Shown: in pieces, positions 19,994 through 27,399 of the stretch
Numbering within the stretch: position 1 is the stretch's first letter
Layout: every line of letters starts with the position of its first letter
Virus record (IMG/VR): IMGVR_UViG_3300020222_000063
Span: 1 to 41,650 of that record
DNA length: 41,650 nt
Strand: one strand, 5' to 3'
From: a virus
Translations under genes and position numbers: made by a program
The notes under the pieces: generated by a model
What the model was told of the DNA's origin: nothing
What the model saw: the letters and a program-made list of their open reading frames with translations, nothing else
Database searches by the model: none

Positions 19994-20022
19994 ATTTTAG
20001 CATGATCCTTGCTGGCTGTCAA
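19994..20022 (-). promoter_or_regulatory. Sigma70-type promoter for 19950
   Basis: -35 TTGACA (20017-20022), 17-bp spacer with AGGATCATGC, -10 TAAAAT (19994-19999). TTGATCTGCC follows closely downstream. Confidence 0.75.
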
Positions 20023-20023
20023 A

Positions 20024-20245
20024 CTAACCGTCAGCGATCTTATCAAGTGTATGCGGGAAGTGTTGGCCTTCTTTTTCCAATCTTTGCCAAAGAACAACAA
20101 CATGATTATTTAGAACTTGAATCACAACACCAACATCATCCATATATGGAATATCTTTTGCTGGTGCTCTAATACCAACTTTCCTCAAATCATCATACGG
20201 CTTCAATCTTACAAGACAACCAACATGAAAATGTGTCTTCACCAT
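20024..20245 (-). CDS. Divergent GD-family/KOW-like microprotein
   Basis: 73 aa: MVKTHFHVGCLVRLKPYDDL has GC instead of GD; then DVGVVIQVLNNHVVVLWQRL, the clearest barrel-like strand pair of the family, and a His-rich end. It starts after the metallopeptidase terminator and ends 2 nt from the promoter of 19950. Confidence 0.7.
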   Translation of the reverse strand: MVKTHFHVGCLVRLKPYDDLRKVGIRAPAKDIPYMDDVGVVIQVLNNHVVVLWQRLEKEGQHFPHTLDKIADG

Positions 20246-20270
20246 ACGGTATTCCTTGGAACAGAGATAA

Positions 20271-20300
20271 GGAAAGTGGAGCGTTGTTTAGACGCTCCAC
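20271..20300 (-). terminator. Rho-independent terminator after 20315
   Basis: Perfect 9-bp stem GTGGAGCGT/ACGCTCCAC (20276-20284 with 20292-20300), followed on the minus strand by TTTCCTT. The T run is weak. Confidence 0.7.
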
Positions 20301-20314
20301 AATCCATTACACGA

Positions 20315-21580
20315 TTACTTACGCTGCTTCACTTCAACAGCGATAACCCGTTCATTGGTCTTGAAGTACGGGTTTCGTGCATTATCTTCGTCAGTCATCC
20401 ACATACGCTGACACTTTGACGGAATAGGCTTGGGAGCACACATATCGGTCAAGATAATATGACCGTCAAAGTTCCGCTCATTCACAAATTTGGTGGGAGT
20501 ATCAAAGTTCGTACCACCACAAAGAACACGCTCTGCCTTCTTCTTTTGACCCTTCTTCCAAACATAAACCTTATCTTCGGCAACACCATCATCAAATGGA
20601 ATAACCGTGAACTCTGCAAGTTCAGCCAGATTATCAAGTTCAGCAAAGAACGTGATAAGCATATTATCACTCACAGAACCCGACTGGTCAATACTGATCG
20701 CAATCTTTGCAGTACGATTCGTCTTGCGACCCGCATGAATATACGGGAAACGACGATTGATCTTGCGAACACTATTCTGCTTATCTGCCTTCTGGCTGGT
20801 TTTGATAAAATACCGCAAGACCTTCTTCCAGTCAACCTTGGATTGAAGACGCTTGATAATATCCTTACGCATGGACTGTGAGATCGTACCCCACGAACCA
20901 GAACGATTAGCCTCGTTTGCAGCTTCATTCATAGCTTGACGCAAACGCTCCTTTGCGAGTTCACGCACTTCTTGTGGAATGGGATTCTTTCCATCTTCAC
21001 CCCATCCTTCATGGTCGTCAAAGCCACTACCATTACCTTCACCATCTTGTGGCTGTCCGCTTCCACCACCACCTTCACCATTACCTTGGCCTTCACCTTG
21101 ACCATTACCTTGACCTTGTTCCTCTTGCTTTTCCTTGATCTTGTCAAAGTAAAAGTCAGCGGATTCACCGCGAACAAAATCAGGATATGGTGCCTTGCCG
21201 GGAAGCAAACACATATCCCAAAGATTCTTAATAGAATCCTTACATTCCTTTGGAAAAATCTCGCTGTTGATCGCAAGATCAGTAGCATGATTCCACATAC
21301 GCATTTGCGACTTATCAGGCATACGTCCCGTGACGTGTTCCAGAATAAGATGCATGAACTCGTGCTTCAACACGATCATAACTTCTTCATCACTCAACTT
21401 CTCAAAGAAGTCAGGATTGTAAAGCATCTCAAAGGTTCCCGAATCCGGGTTAATACAAACACCGGCAGTCGGAATCCTATTGGTGGGATACTTTTCAATA
21501 TGACGAGAAAGAGCCGCATAAAACGGTTCTTCCTTGAGATAACGAGCAAGATGACGATTCAGATCATAGTTAGACGACAT
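20315..21580 (-). CDS. VWA-domain, metallopeptidase-like protein (MoxR partner type)
   Basis: 421 aa from MSSNYDLNRHLARY; the frame is open further upstream, but this start follows the promoter at 21633. The N-terminal part carries HEFMHLILEH (zinc-type HExxH at 73-77). A Gly/Gln/Glu-rich linker lies at about 152-190. The C-terminal von Willebrand A domain has the MIDAS motif DQSGS (298-302). This layout is that of the putative metallopeptidase/VWA proteins encoded beside MoxR ATPases. The ATPase at 24128 is the likely partner, with tRNAs and small genes in between. Proposed role: metal-dependent remodelling of a protein complex; substrate unknown. Confidence 0.85.
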   Translation of the reverse strand: MSSNYDLNRHLARYLKEEPFYAALSRHIEKYPTNRIPTAGVCINPDSGTFEMLYNPDFFEKLSDEEVMIVLKHEFMHLILEHVTGRMPDKSQMRMWNHATDLAINSEIFPKECKDSIKNLWDMCLLPGKAPYPDFVRGESADFYFDKIKEKQEEQGQGNGQGEGQGNGEGGGGSGQPQDGEGNGSGFDDHEGWGEDGKNPIPQEVRELAKERLRQAMNEAANEANRSGSWGTISQSMRKDIIKRLQSKVDWKKVLRYFIKTSQKADKQNSVRKINRRFPYIHAGRKTNRTAKIAISIDQSGSVSDNMLITFFAELDNLAELAEFTVIPFDDGVAEDKVYVWKKGQKKKAERVLCGGTNFDTPTKFVNERNFDGHIILTDMCAPKPIPSKCQRMWMTDEDNARNPYFKTNERVIAVEVKQRK

Positions 21581-21612
21581 TGTCTTTATCCTATTGTTGC
21601 GGGTTTCTATCT

Positions 21613-21661
21613 GTGATCTACTGCCAGCCCCTATCATAACACGGCACGGGAAAAAAGGCAA
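21613..21661 (-). promoter_or_regulatory. Sigma70-type promoter with downstream AGATCAC, for 21580
   Basis: -35 TTGCCT (21656-21661), 17-bp spacer, -10 TATGAT (21633-21638), AGATCAC 13 nt after the -10 (21613-21619). Confidence 0.78.
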
Positions 21662-21685
21662 GCAGATTGTTCGGTTGTTATATAG

Positions 21686-21844
21686 TTATTCTTCGTCCGC
21701 TTCTGGATCTACTGGATGACCATACTGTTGAAGCACATTTTCAGCAATAGCCATAATAATATCTAATGCTTCTGCTGAAGAATATGTTTCATCCTGTGCA
21801 ACTTTAAAAATTTCCTGCAATGTTTCTACAACATCATCTTCCAT
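21686..21844 (-). CDS. Small acidic helical protein
   Basis: 52 aa from MEDDVVETLQEIFK with AGGAATAAT upstream; ends HPVDPEADEE. The end of the preceding gene lies 2 nt before its ATG. Confidence 0.62.
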   Translation of the reverse strand: MEDDVVETLQEIFKVAQDETYSSAEALDIIMAIAENVLQQYGHPVDPEADEE

Positions 21845-21845
21845 A

Positions 21846-22034
21846 TTATTCCTCCAATAGTTTGGGTTTATTGAAATTAGTATCAAAAAAAACAGTTTTA
21901 TTTATTCTTTGTAATAAAACTACTACTTGCATATTGCCGTAATAATCTACTATTTCTTCAATAACAAATCCTAATTCTTTTTTACCGTCATACTTTATTT
22001 CAACTAGTTTATGCAGATATTTAGATTTCTTCAT
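21846..22034 (-). CDS. Small beta-rich protein starting 2 nt after a tRNA
   Basis: 62 aa from MKKSKYLHKLVEIKYDGKKE; GFVIEEI and MQVVVLLQRIN strands recall the GD-family core without the motif. The ATG is the third base after the encoded CCA of tRNA-Ile, with no ribosome-binding sequence outside the tRNA body. After 3-prime tRNA processing the mRNA would be nearly leaderless. Confidence 0.62.
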   Translation of the reverse strand: MKKSKYLHKLVEIKYDGKKELGFVIEEIVDYYGNMQVVVLLQRINKTVFFDTNFNKPKLLEE

Positions 22035-22036
22035 AG

Positions 22037-22114
22037 TGGTAGACCAGGTGGGAGTTGCACCCACGACATTCCGCTTATAAGACGGACTCTCTAACTAACT
22101 GAGATACTGGTCCA
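22037..22114 (-). tRNA. tRNA-Ile (anticodon UAU)
   Basis: Cloverleaf read directly: 7-bp acceptor TGGACCA/TGGTCTA with one G-U pair, anticodon stem TCCGT/GCGGA, loop CTTATAA with anticodon TAT, T arm GTGGG/CCCAC, encoded CCA. It reads AUA, a codon that is common in AT-rich phage genes and scarce in GC-rich hosts. Confidence 0.9.
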
Positions 22115-22116
22115 TA

Positions 22117-22395
22117 TTATAGTTTGTGATAGTTGAAATAAAACTTTTCAAGATCAGTTGTGTAAATACATTTCATTTTCTGTGAATAGCATTGTACCAA
22201 CTTTACATCTTTAAGAACATTTACATTTTGCGGAGATACAAGACCCATTACAATAACAACATCATCTTTTTCCATTCTAATCAATTCAAAATTATTAGAC
22301 GGCTTCAAGATATTATATTCATTATGACGAATCCAGAAAGAGCCGGGACAAACACTATTCTGGAAAGTGCTTTTCATTCTATTCTTGCGTCCCAT
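22117..22395 (-). CDS. Protein of unknown function
   Basis: 92 aa: MGRKNRMKSTFQNSVCPGSF start, then DDVVIVMGLVSPQNV and a C-terminal YSQKMKCIYTTDLEKFYF. The stop is 3 nt from tRNA-Ile, so gene and tRNA are cotranscribed. Confidence 0.65.
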   Translation of the reverse strand: MGRKNRMKSTFQNSVCPGSFWIRHNEYNILKPSNNFELIRMEKDDVVIVMGLVSPQNVNVLKDVKLVQCYSQKMKCIYTTDLEKFYFNYHKL

Positions 22396-22402
22396 ATATC
22401 AC

Positions 22403-22636
22403 CTATTTTGCTACTGGATATACAATAACTTCTTTGTTTCTTACCCAATCATTTAGCAAAGAAAAGCCGACTTTATTATCTTTTGTCTGATCGTAATTAT
22501 CATAATATTCCCAATGAAAAAGATAATATCCTCCACCATACCAATCATTGTTATTGATTCTATCAATTATAACACCATTGTATACCAGAAACATTGGATT
22601 GTTGACTATCACTAAATCGCCAACATCATATTTCAT
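22403..22636 (-). CDS. GD-family microprotein
   Basis: 77 aa from MKYDVGDLVIVNN (four-nt overlap start). YNGVIIDRINNNDW core, GYYLFHWEYYD strand, end EVIVYPVAK. Confidence 0.8.
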   Translation of the reverse strand: MKYDVGDLVIVNNPMFLVYNGVIIDRINNNDWYGGGYYLFHWEYYDNYDQTKDNKVGFSLLNDWVRNKEVIVYPVAK

Positions 22637-22842
22637 ACAGAAATAACTTTCCACTTTCCGAACTTGATAAGTTGCTTGATTGTGGATGGATCAGCACCCC
22701 ACTCTTTATGATCTCCAACATTCCAAAGCATAATATAGTGATACAGCTTATCGTCCGGGACACGAAGAACAACACCGGTACCACCAGTATCACTTTGGAT
22801 CAAATCACCAACTTTGATATTGAGATTATTGTTTTCAGTCAT
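22633..22842 (-). CDS. GD-family microprotein
   Basis: 69 aa from MTENNNLNIKVGDLIQSDTG; GTGVVLRVPDDKLYHYIMLW core, end FGKWKVISV. It keeps the domain without the P-V-V-K tail. Confidence 0.78.
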   Translation of the reverse strand: MTENNNLNIKVGDLIQSDTGGTGVVLRVPDDKLYHYIMLWNVGDHKEWGADPSTIKQLIKFGKWKVISV

Positions 22843-22855
22843 ATTTAACCCAATA

Positions 22856-23194
22856 TTAGAAGTCAAAATCAAGAGAGCGATTCAAACGAATATTAAACGG
22901 AGTTTCCCAAGTTCCCTTTGATGTATAATCATTATCATCTTCACCAAGAACGTGATATGAATAATCATCTTGATTAAGATCTTCAAGTTCTTCAATAAAT
23001 TCATTTACTGCCTTGACTTCCGGATAATCATCATACCACTTTACATCGTGAAACTCAACAAGTTTCCAGCCATTACATTCATGAATCTTGGAACCATCAA
23101 TAAAGTTAGCAGCAACACGATCTTCCATTGTCTTGATAAGTTCAGAGAACCTTTCATCTTTGAGAGCAAGAAGAACATCACTACGATAACCCAT
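22856..23194 (-). CDS. MGYRSDV-type phage protein
   Basis: 112 aa from MGYRSDVLLALKDERFSELI, with GGAGATAAT upstream. The M-G-Y-R-S-D-V start is shared by many uncharacterised small proteins of phages and bacteria. The C-terminal half is acidic (EELEDLNQDDYSYHVLGEDD). Function unknown. Confidence 0.7.
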   Translation of the reverse strand: MGYRSDVLLALKDERFSELIKTMEDRVAANFIDGSKIHECNGWKLVEFHDVKWYDDYPEVKAVNEFIEELEDLNQDDYSYHVLGEDDNDYTSKGTWETPFNIRLNRSLDFDF

Positions 23195-23400
23195 ATTATC
23201 TCCGGTAGTTAGTGTTAAAGAAATGGTGGATATATCTAACGCTTTCCACCGAAACGTCTTACCAGATATGGTATAATGATATAACGCCAAAGACACTTGA
23301 CGGGAGAACACAATAATGTAGCCTACTATGCTAGTTGACTCCTATTCACATAGTAAGTATCATAAACACAGTCATGTCATAATCATGCTCATGTTTATAC

Positions 23401-23486
23401 TGGTGCCGAGAGTGGGACTTGAACCCACAAGATATTGCTATCAGAAGTTTTTGAGACTTCCGTGTATACCATTCCACCATCTCGGC
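23401..23486 (-). tRNA. tRNA-Leu (anticodon CAA)
   Basis: Class II tRNA with a long variable arm. Acceptor GCCGAGA/TCTCGGC, anticodon stem GAAGT/ACTTC with loop CTCAAAA (anticodon CAA, codon UUG), T arm GTGGG/CCCAC, encoded CCA. Confidence 0.9.
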
Positions 23487-23519
23487 ATAACCCTATCTGT
23501 ATAAGATAGGGTATTTTTT
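23487..23519. other. Hairpin with T run on the plus strand, upstream of tRNA-Leu
   Basis: ACCCTATC/GATAGGGT (23490-23497 with 23505-23512), followed on the plus strand by ATTTTTT. All neighbours read leftward, so as a terminator it faces the wrong way; it may be a processing hairpin just before the tRNA 5-prime end. Confidence 0.45.
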
Positions 23520-23780
23520 AGGCAAGAGTCAATAGGCAATTCTTAAAAATCTTTACAACACGAATATCAGTAAAATCAACTACATCTCCACCCTCAAGAG
23601 CCACAATATTATCATCGGTTGTGAAAATCCAAGCAGCACCTTCATCACAAATAATAACATCACCTGGCTCTGGTTCAGGAACTTATTGATTTGATTAATT
23701 TTAGTAAGCAGATCGTTATCTGCAATACTAACTCGGAATTGAATTTCTTTGAATGACTTATTTTTTTGTTTATTGATAAT
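23518..23780 (-). pseudogene. Frameshifted gene without a normal start codon
   Basis: AAAGGAG is followed 6 nt later by ATT where an ATG is expected. The first frame reads NKQKNKSFKEIQFRVSIADN and on to INQINKF, then continuity is kept only by shifting frame near 23675-23683 to PEPEPGDVIICDEGAAWIFT, ending KNCLLTLA. The second half contains a P-G-D-V-I-I opening like the GD family. Start loss plus frameshift suggest decay; programmed slippage or sequence error are alternatives. Confidence 0.6.
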
Positions 23781-23794
23781 ATAATACTCCTTTG

Positions 23795-23944
23795 TTAATA
23801 ATATACCGACGCCAACTCTGGCCTGACATTCTCAATAACAATCTCATCTTCTGGAACACTTACACTAATAACTCGTTCATGCTGAACGGTATCAGTATCA
23901 CCGTGAACAAAAGAAGCGAGAAGAATAAAAAACTTACTAAACAT
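23795..23944 (-). CDS. Small secreted protein
   Basis: 49 aa: MFSKFFILLASFVHGDTDTV is a short signal-peptide-like start with a cleavage-type small residue. The mature part VSVPEDEIVIENVRPELASV is acidic. AAAGGAG lies upstream. Located between tRNA-Lys and the broken gene. Confidence 0.6.
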   Translation of the reverse strand: MFSKFFILLASFVHGDTDTVQHERVISVSVPEDEIVIENVRPELASVYY

Positions 23945-23968
23945 ATCTCTTTCTCCTTTATAATACAA

Positions 23969-24044
23969 TGGTGGATCGGGTGGGGGTCGAACCCACGACC
24001 AATAGATTAAAAGTCTACTGCTCTACCAACTGAGCTACCAATCC
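23969..24044 (-). tRNA. tRNA-Lys (anticodon UUU)
   Basis: Acceptor GGATTGG/CCGATCC, D arm AGCTCAGTTGGTAGAGC, anticodon stem GTAGA/TCTAT with loop CTTTTAA, T arm GTGGG/CCCAC, encoded CCA. Its 5-prime end abuts the T run of a terminator, so read-through or processing must supply the transcript. Confidence 0.92.
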
Positions 24045-24076
24045 AAAAAAGAATCCGTTTTTATCACAGAACGGAT
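24045..24076 (-). terminator. Rho-independent terminator after the MoxR-like gene
   Basis: ATCCGTT/AACGGAT stem (24052-24058 with 24070-24076) followed on the minus strand by TCTTTTTT. A second hairpin TTAGTGT/ACACTAA lies just upstream (about 24085-24113). Confidence 0.8.
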
Positions 24077-24127
24077 AAACTGTTTAGTGTTTTGCGGTTC
24101 AGAGTTTACACTAACAACTCCATTATC

Positions 24128-25189
24128 TCACTTCGGCTTCTTACCAGTCAGCAGTTCCGAAAGAAACTTGGAAGGCGAAGTTCCATCAACATTGATCTGG
24201 TGAAGAGCAGTAGTATTTTCCACCATACCCTTACCAAGAACATGCCACATCTTCATAGCAGCTTCGGAAGGCAAGCTGATGAAATACCGTGCAAGATTCT
24301 CCAACTGATCCTTGGGCATCTTCTTTGCAAGGAAACCCTTGGCCTCAATCTTATCAATAAGAGCACAATGCTCAATGATACCAAACTTCTTCACCTTATC
24401 AAACTTACCATTGACGATAACGTCTTCGGGCGTAACCTGACGATCATACTTCTCCACGAAGTCGTGAAGGGCAATCGCAGCCTCATAACCAACAAAACCA
24501 ACTGCGATATTGCGAATATCCTTCATGTTGTTTTCGCTGAACATATCAGCAGAAGTCAACACATCATTACAACGCTTCCACGAACGACGAGAAGGATACA
24601 CCTTATTGGGTTCAAAGTCACCCTTATGCTCAAGGTGTTCACGATTCAGATTGATGAAATCGTAAACAAACTGATTAGTATTGTTCTTCGCCCAAGTGAG
24701 CCAATCTTCCACAGTAGGCGCAAGATCAAAGGTAGTCCACCGATCAAGTTCGGCGGGGTCCATCTCACCAACCTGATATTGTGCTCCGCTTTCGCCACCG
24801 TTGACAGCGGCAACAATAAGCGTATCGGGATGGAGAGTATGACCGTTCAGCTTACGAGAATCAGTAAGTTCAAAGATACCTTGACGAACTTCAATAACTG
24901 CACGATCAACTTCATCAAGGAAGAGGAGAACGGCATTATTACACGCCATCTTGAACCAGTCCGGGGGATTCCACTTGGTAGAATCACCGGAGATCACGGG
25001 CAACCCAACAAGATCACCCTCGGTCATCTGTGATGCACGGCGTTCAACAACCGGAAGATTCCTTTCCGCTGCAATCTGATACACAACTTGCGACTTGCCA
25101 ATACCGTGACGACCACGGAGAAGAAGCGGCAACTTATTATCCAGAATCGGCTTAGCGATACGGAAGAAAGTATTGAAATCGAGCTGCAT
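24128..25189 (-). CDS. MoxR-type AAA+ ATPase
   Basis: 353 aa. Walker A GRHGIGKS (26-33), Walker B LLFLDE (88-93), and a downstream sensor-like VAAVNGG (about 126-132) with ELDRW (about 147-151) and an arginine-rich SRRSW. MoxR ATPases act with VWA-domain partners as ATP-driven chaperones that insert metals or remodel complexes (family knowledge). The VWA/HExxH protein at 20315 is the natural partner. Own promoter and terminator. Confidence 0.88.
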   Translation of the reverse strand: MQLDFNTFFRIAKPILDNKLPLLLRGRHGIGKSQVVYQIAAERNLPVVERRASQMTEGDLVGLPVISGDSTKWNPPDWFKMACNNAVLLFLDEVDRAVIEVRQGIFELTDSRKLNGHTLHPDTLIVAAVNGGESGAQYQVGEMDPAELDRWTTFDLAPTVEDWLTWAKNNTNQFVYDFINLNREHLEHKGDFEPNKVYPSRRSWKRCNDVLTSADMFSENNMKDIRNIAVGFVGYEAAIALHDFVEKYDRQVTPEDVIVNGKFDKVKKFGIIEHCALIDKIEAKGFLAKKMPKDQLENLARYFISLPSEAAMKMWHVLGKGMVENTTALHQINVDGTSPSKFLSELLTGKKPK

Positions 25190-25246
25190 TGTTTTCTCTC
25201 TCTAGTTTATCGTTATCTGACTTAGATCATCGTGCGGGATTGCCCG

Positions 25247-25296
25247 GTGATCTTTCCGACCCGTTGCATCATAGCATGGATCGCGTTCGCTGTCAA
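25247..25296 (-). promoter_or_regulatory. Sigma70-type promoter with downstream AGATCAC, for 25189
   Basis: -35 TTGACA (25291-25296), 17-bp spacer with GCGATCCATGC, -10 TATGAT (25268-25273), AGATCAC 14 nt after the -10 (25247-25253). Confidence 0.8.
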
Positions 25297-25333
25297 CACA
25301 CACTAACTTGCTTACAGTATAAAATACAGTAAG

Positions 25334-25408
25334 TGGAGCCAACGACAGGATTTGAACCTGTATCTCGCACATTACAAAAGTGGAGTTTTACCGTTAAACT
25401 ACATTGGC
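25334..25408 (-). tRNA. tRNA-Thr (anticodon UGU), imperfect anticodon stem
   Basis: Acceptor GCCAATG/CGTTGGC, D arm GTTT/AAAC, T arm ACAGG/CCTGT, encoded CCA. The anticodon loop TTTGTAA gives TGT, but the stem CCACT/TGTGC has a C-C and a T-T mismatch at its ends. The identity is therefore less certain, and the tRNA may be weakened. Confidence 0.75.
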
Positions 25409-25453
25409 GTGATTGGTGTTTTTATTAAGTAGAACACCAAAACTACAATACCA

Positions 25454-26164
25454 TTACTTTTTCAAATGCTCAACAGCATAGTTAATATCTAAATGATTAC
25501 CATATTCCGCACAAATACGCTGAACAACTTCTTTATCTTTCACCCATGCTTCTTCATCATCCAGATCATAGTGACCGGGAGACACAACCTTGAAACCAAC
25601 GGTATTACGATACCACCGTTCGGTGGGTGCTTCTTTGCCAAGAATAAACCAATTCGGAACATGCAAATAGTTTTCTGCAAGACGCTTGCCACCATAATCA
25701 TAAACATCCAAGAACTGGATTTTTACAACTTGAGAACCACTCTCTTTGTTTGGACTTCTGACGTCTTCAAAACTAATATCAATAACAAGAGCCATCTTGT
25801 CCTTTAGATCATAATGATAAAACCCATGATTATCATAACCAGAAGTATTATCAACACTAACAAGAGCACCGGGAGCAATACCCTTGTCCTTCACAATATT
25901 CCTATAGAACTTACGACGATAATCTTGATTGATATCAGCAACCACAATCATATCACTCATGATATGAGAACAGGTCTTACGATTATGACCTTCGGTGTTG
26001 CAATATGAACACTTGCGGTGTTTCCCTCTTTCCAGTCGTGCCTTTTCATTTTGAGCGGAATAACTGTTTGGATTATTCTTGATGTATTCTTTGAGTTTGG
26101 GACAACCATTACGGTTATGACCAGATGCTCCACAATAACGACAATGAATTGAACGACGATACAT
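25454..26164 (-). CDS. Double CCHC zinc-knuckle protein
   Basis: 236 aa. Two CCHC knuckles at the N-terminus: CRYCGASGHNRNGC (8-21) and CSYCNTEGHNRKTC (52-65), the C-x2-C-x4-H-x4-C pattern of retroviral nucleocapsid and cellular RNA-binding proteins. The C-terminal 160 residues contain GALVSVDNTSGYDNHGFYHY and MALVIDISFEDV strands, a barrel reminiscent of the GD family. Probably binds single-stranded nucleic acid (inference). A related knuckle pair ends the protein at 38966. Confidence 0.82.
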   Translation of the reverse strand: MYRRSIHCRYCGASGHNRNGCPKLKEYIKNNPNSYSAQNEKARLERGKHRKCSYCNTEGHNRKTCSHIMSDMIVVADINQDYRRKFYRNIVKDKGIAPGALVSVDNTSGYDNHGFYHYDLKDKMALVIDISFEDVRSPNKESGSQVVKIQFLDVYDYGGKRLAENYLHVPNWFILGKEAPTERWYRNTVGFKVVSPGHYDLDDEEAWVKDKEVVQRICAEYGNHLDINYAVEHLKK

Positions 26165-26199
26165 ATCGTATCCACCTTTCTACTATATTGTTTCTGCTT

Positions 26200-26251
26200 G
26201 TGATCTTGTGTGGGTTTCCAGCATTGTATCACGAACGGTGGAAAACCGCAA
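26200..26251 (-). promoter_or_regulatory. Sigma70-type promoter with downstream AGATCAC, for 26164
   Basis: -35 TTGCGG (26246-26251), 17-bp spacer, -10 TACAAT (26223-26228), AGATCAC 16 nt after the -10 (26200-26206). Confidence 0.78.
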
Positions 26252-26279
26252 GCACAAAGATCGGTTATTGTATTATTAC

Positions 26280-26546
26280 TTAATAAGAAGAATACCAGCG
26301 GTATGATTCATGTTCTTCTGCGCTCAAATGAGTTCTTTCATAGATAGATTTTTGTTCCAAGGAATATACAAAATTATCAACACAAAGTTCTATTGTTATT
26401 CCTTTACCTTGGATTTTGCCAGCAGCAGAAATAGGTTTGCCTTCCACGAAACTCTTATTCTCCAATACAAATTGGCCGTTAACATAATCTAATACAACTC
26501 CATCTCCGGTTGATTTGATAAAGTCTTCAATCTTTTTATGGAACAT
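26280..26546 (-). CDS. Protein of unknown function
   Basis: 88 aa, beta-rich (GVVLDYVNGQFVLENKSFVE, GKGITIELCVDNFVYSLEQK), ends YRWYSSY. Overlaps the upstream gene by 11 nt. Confidence 0.66.
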   Translation of the reverse strand: MFHKKIEDFIKSTGDGVVLDYVNGQFVLENKSFVEGKPISAAGKIQGKGITIELCVDNFVYSLEQKSIYERTHLSAEEHESYRWYSSY

Positions 26547-26796
26547 TCTTTTTTACCCTTAACTTTTTTAGTCTATTATGTTTGATAATTGATTTGCCAC
26601 TTTTTGGAACAAACCTTTGCCAATGAACATTGATAAGCCAACAACTATTACCTTTTTTTACTTCTAAAACAACACCAATATCGTCTTTTTCATATTTATA
26701 AAAACGAACAAGCTGTAATGCTTTTGCTCTCATTTGCACGAAATCACCAACTTGGAATGGTGGTATTTCTTCTGAACTTTTATTTGTCTCACTCAT
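26536..26796 (-). CDS. GD-family microprotein
   Basis: 86 aa from MSETNKSSEEIPPFQVGDFV; DIGVVLEVKKGNSCWLINVHWQRF is a full core. Basic tail (NRLKKLRVKKNVP). The start overlaps the upstream gene by 8 nt; a longer frame is possible. Confidence 0.75.
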   Translation of the reverse strand: MSETNKSSEEIPPFQVGDFVQMRAKALQLVRFYKYEKDDIGVVLEVKKGNSCWLINVHWQRFVPKSGKSIIKHNRLKKLRVKKNVP

Positions 26797-27046
26797 TAAT
26801 TTTATAGCCAATTTCCTCAAAACACTTTTCGTGATTTAGATCTCCACGATATGAACCGGGAAGTTCACACCAATCAACGATATTTCCCTTTTCATCAGCA
26901 GCAAACATATAAGTTTCTGGACCCATGAATGGAACTTGACTTACTGATGTAATAACATATTTATGACCTTCAATCCTTGGTAATACTTCCCAAAGAAACT
27001 GATGATCATTAATACACTTAATTTTATTAGCAACTTTATTCGTCAT
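26789..27046 (-). CDS. Protein of unknown function
   Basis: 85 aa: INDHQFLWEVLPRIEGHKYV, ETYMFAADEKGNIVDWCELP, then a helix. The strand order recalls small SH3-like proteins but no motif is diagnostic. Overlaps the short basic gene upstream. Confidence 0.66.
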   Translation of the reverse strand: MTNKVANKIKCINDHQFLWEVLPRIEGHKYVITSVSQVPFMGPETYMFAADEKGNIVDWCELPGSYRGDLNHEKCFEEIGYKINE

Positions 27047-27167
27047 TGTTTACCTTGCCCCGCTTTCTATTTTTTGACAACCACTTACGATCTTTGTGTT
27101 TTCCTGCTCCGTTTTTCTTCCAAGCATGAACAGCAAAAACATTACGAGATTTAATTTTGTTATTCAT
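27036..27167 (-). CDS. Small very basic protein
   Basis: 43 aa: MNNKIKSRNVFAVHAWKKNG then AGKHKDRKWLSKNRKRGK. TAATG overlap with the upstream stop supports translation. Short K/R-rich proteins with an NxFAxxA..AGxH pattern are common in phages; function unknown, nucleic-acid binding likely from charge. Confidence 0.68.
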   Translation of the reverse strand: MNNKIKSRNVFAVHAWKKNGAGKHKDRKWLSKNRKRGKVNNDE

Positions 27168-27397
27168 TACTTGCTCTCCACGATATTATAATTATCCAGC
27201 TTTGTCCAATTTATATCAGTTGTTTCAAAGTTATTCATATTGTGATGCATCAACTTCTTGATACAAAACTCAAGAGGAATCTCTTGTGTAACCTTTCCAT
27301 TATTTGGATCAGTTGTTACAAGAGTTGCCCTTGAAATAGGAACAAGAGAACCATTATAAAGACGAACAAAAATAATATCTGGATTATAATTCTTCAT
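27167..27397 (-). CDS. Small protein of unknown function
   Basis: 76 aa starting MKNYNPDIIFVRLYNGSLVP, beta-rich N-terminus, QEIPLEFCIKKLMHHNMNNF helix. Two nt after the upstream stop. Confidence 0.66.
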   Translation of the reverse strand: MKNYNPDIIFVRLYNGSLVPISRATLVTTDPNNGKVTQEIPLEFCIKKLMHHNMNNFETTDINWTKLDNYNIVESK

Positions 27398-27399
27398 AA

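Noticed and set aside
24092-25033. 313-codon plus-strand frame
   Set aside because: Antisense to the MoxR-type ATPase, which has clear Walker motifs.
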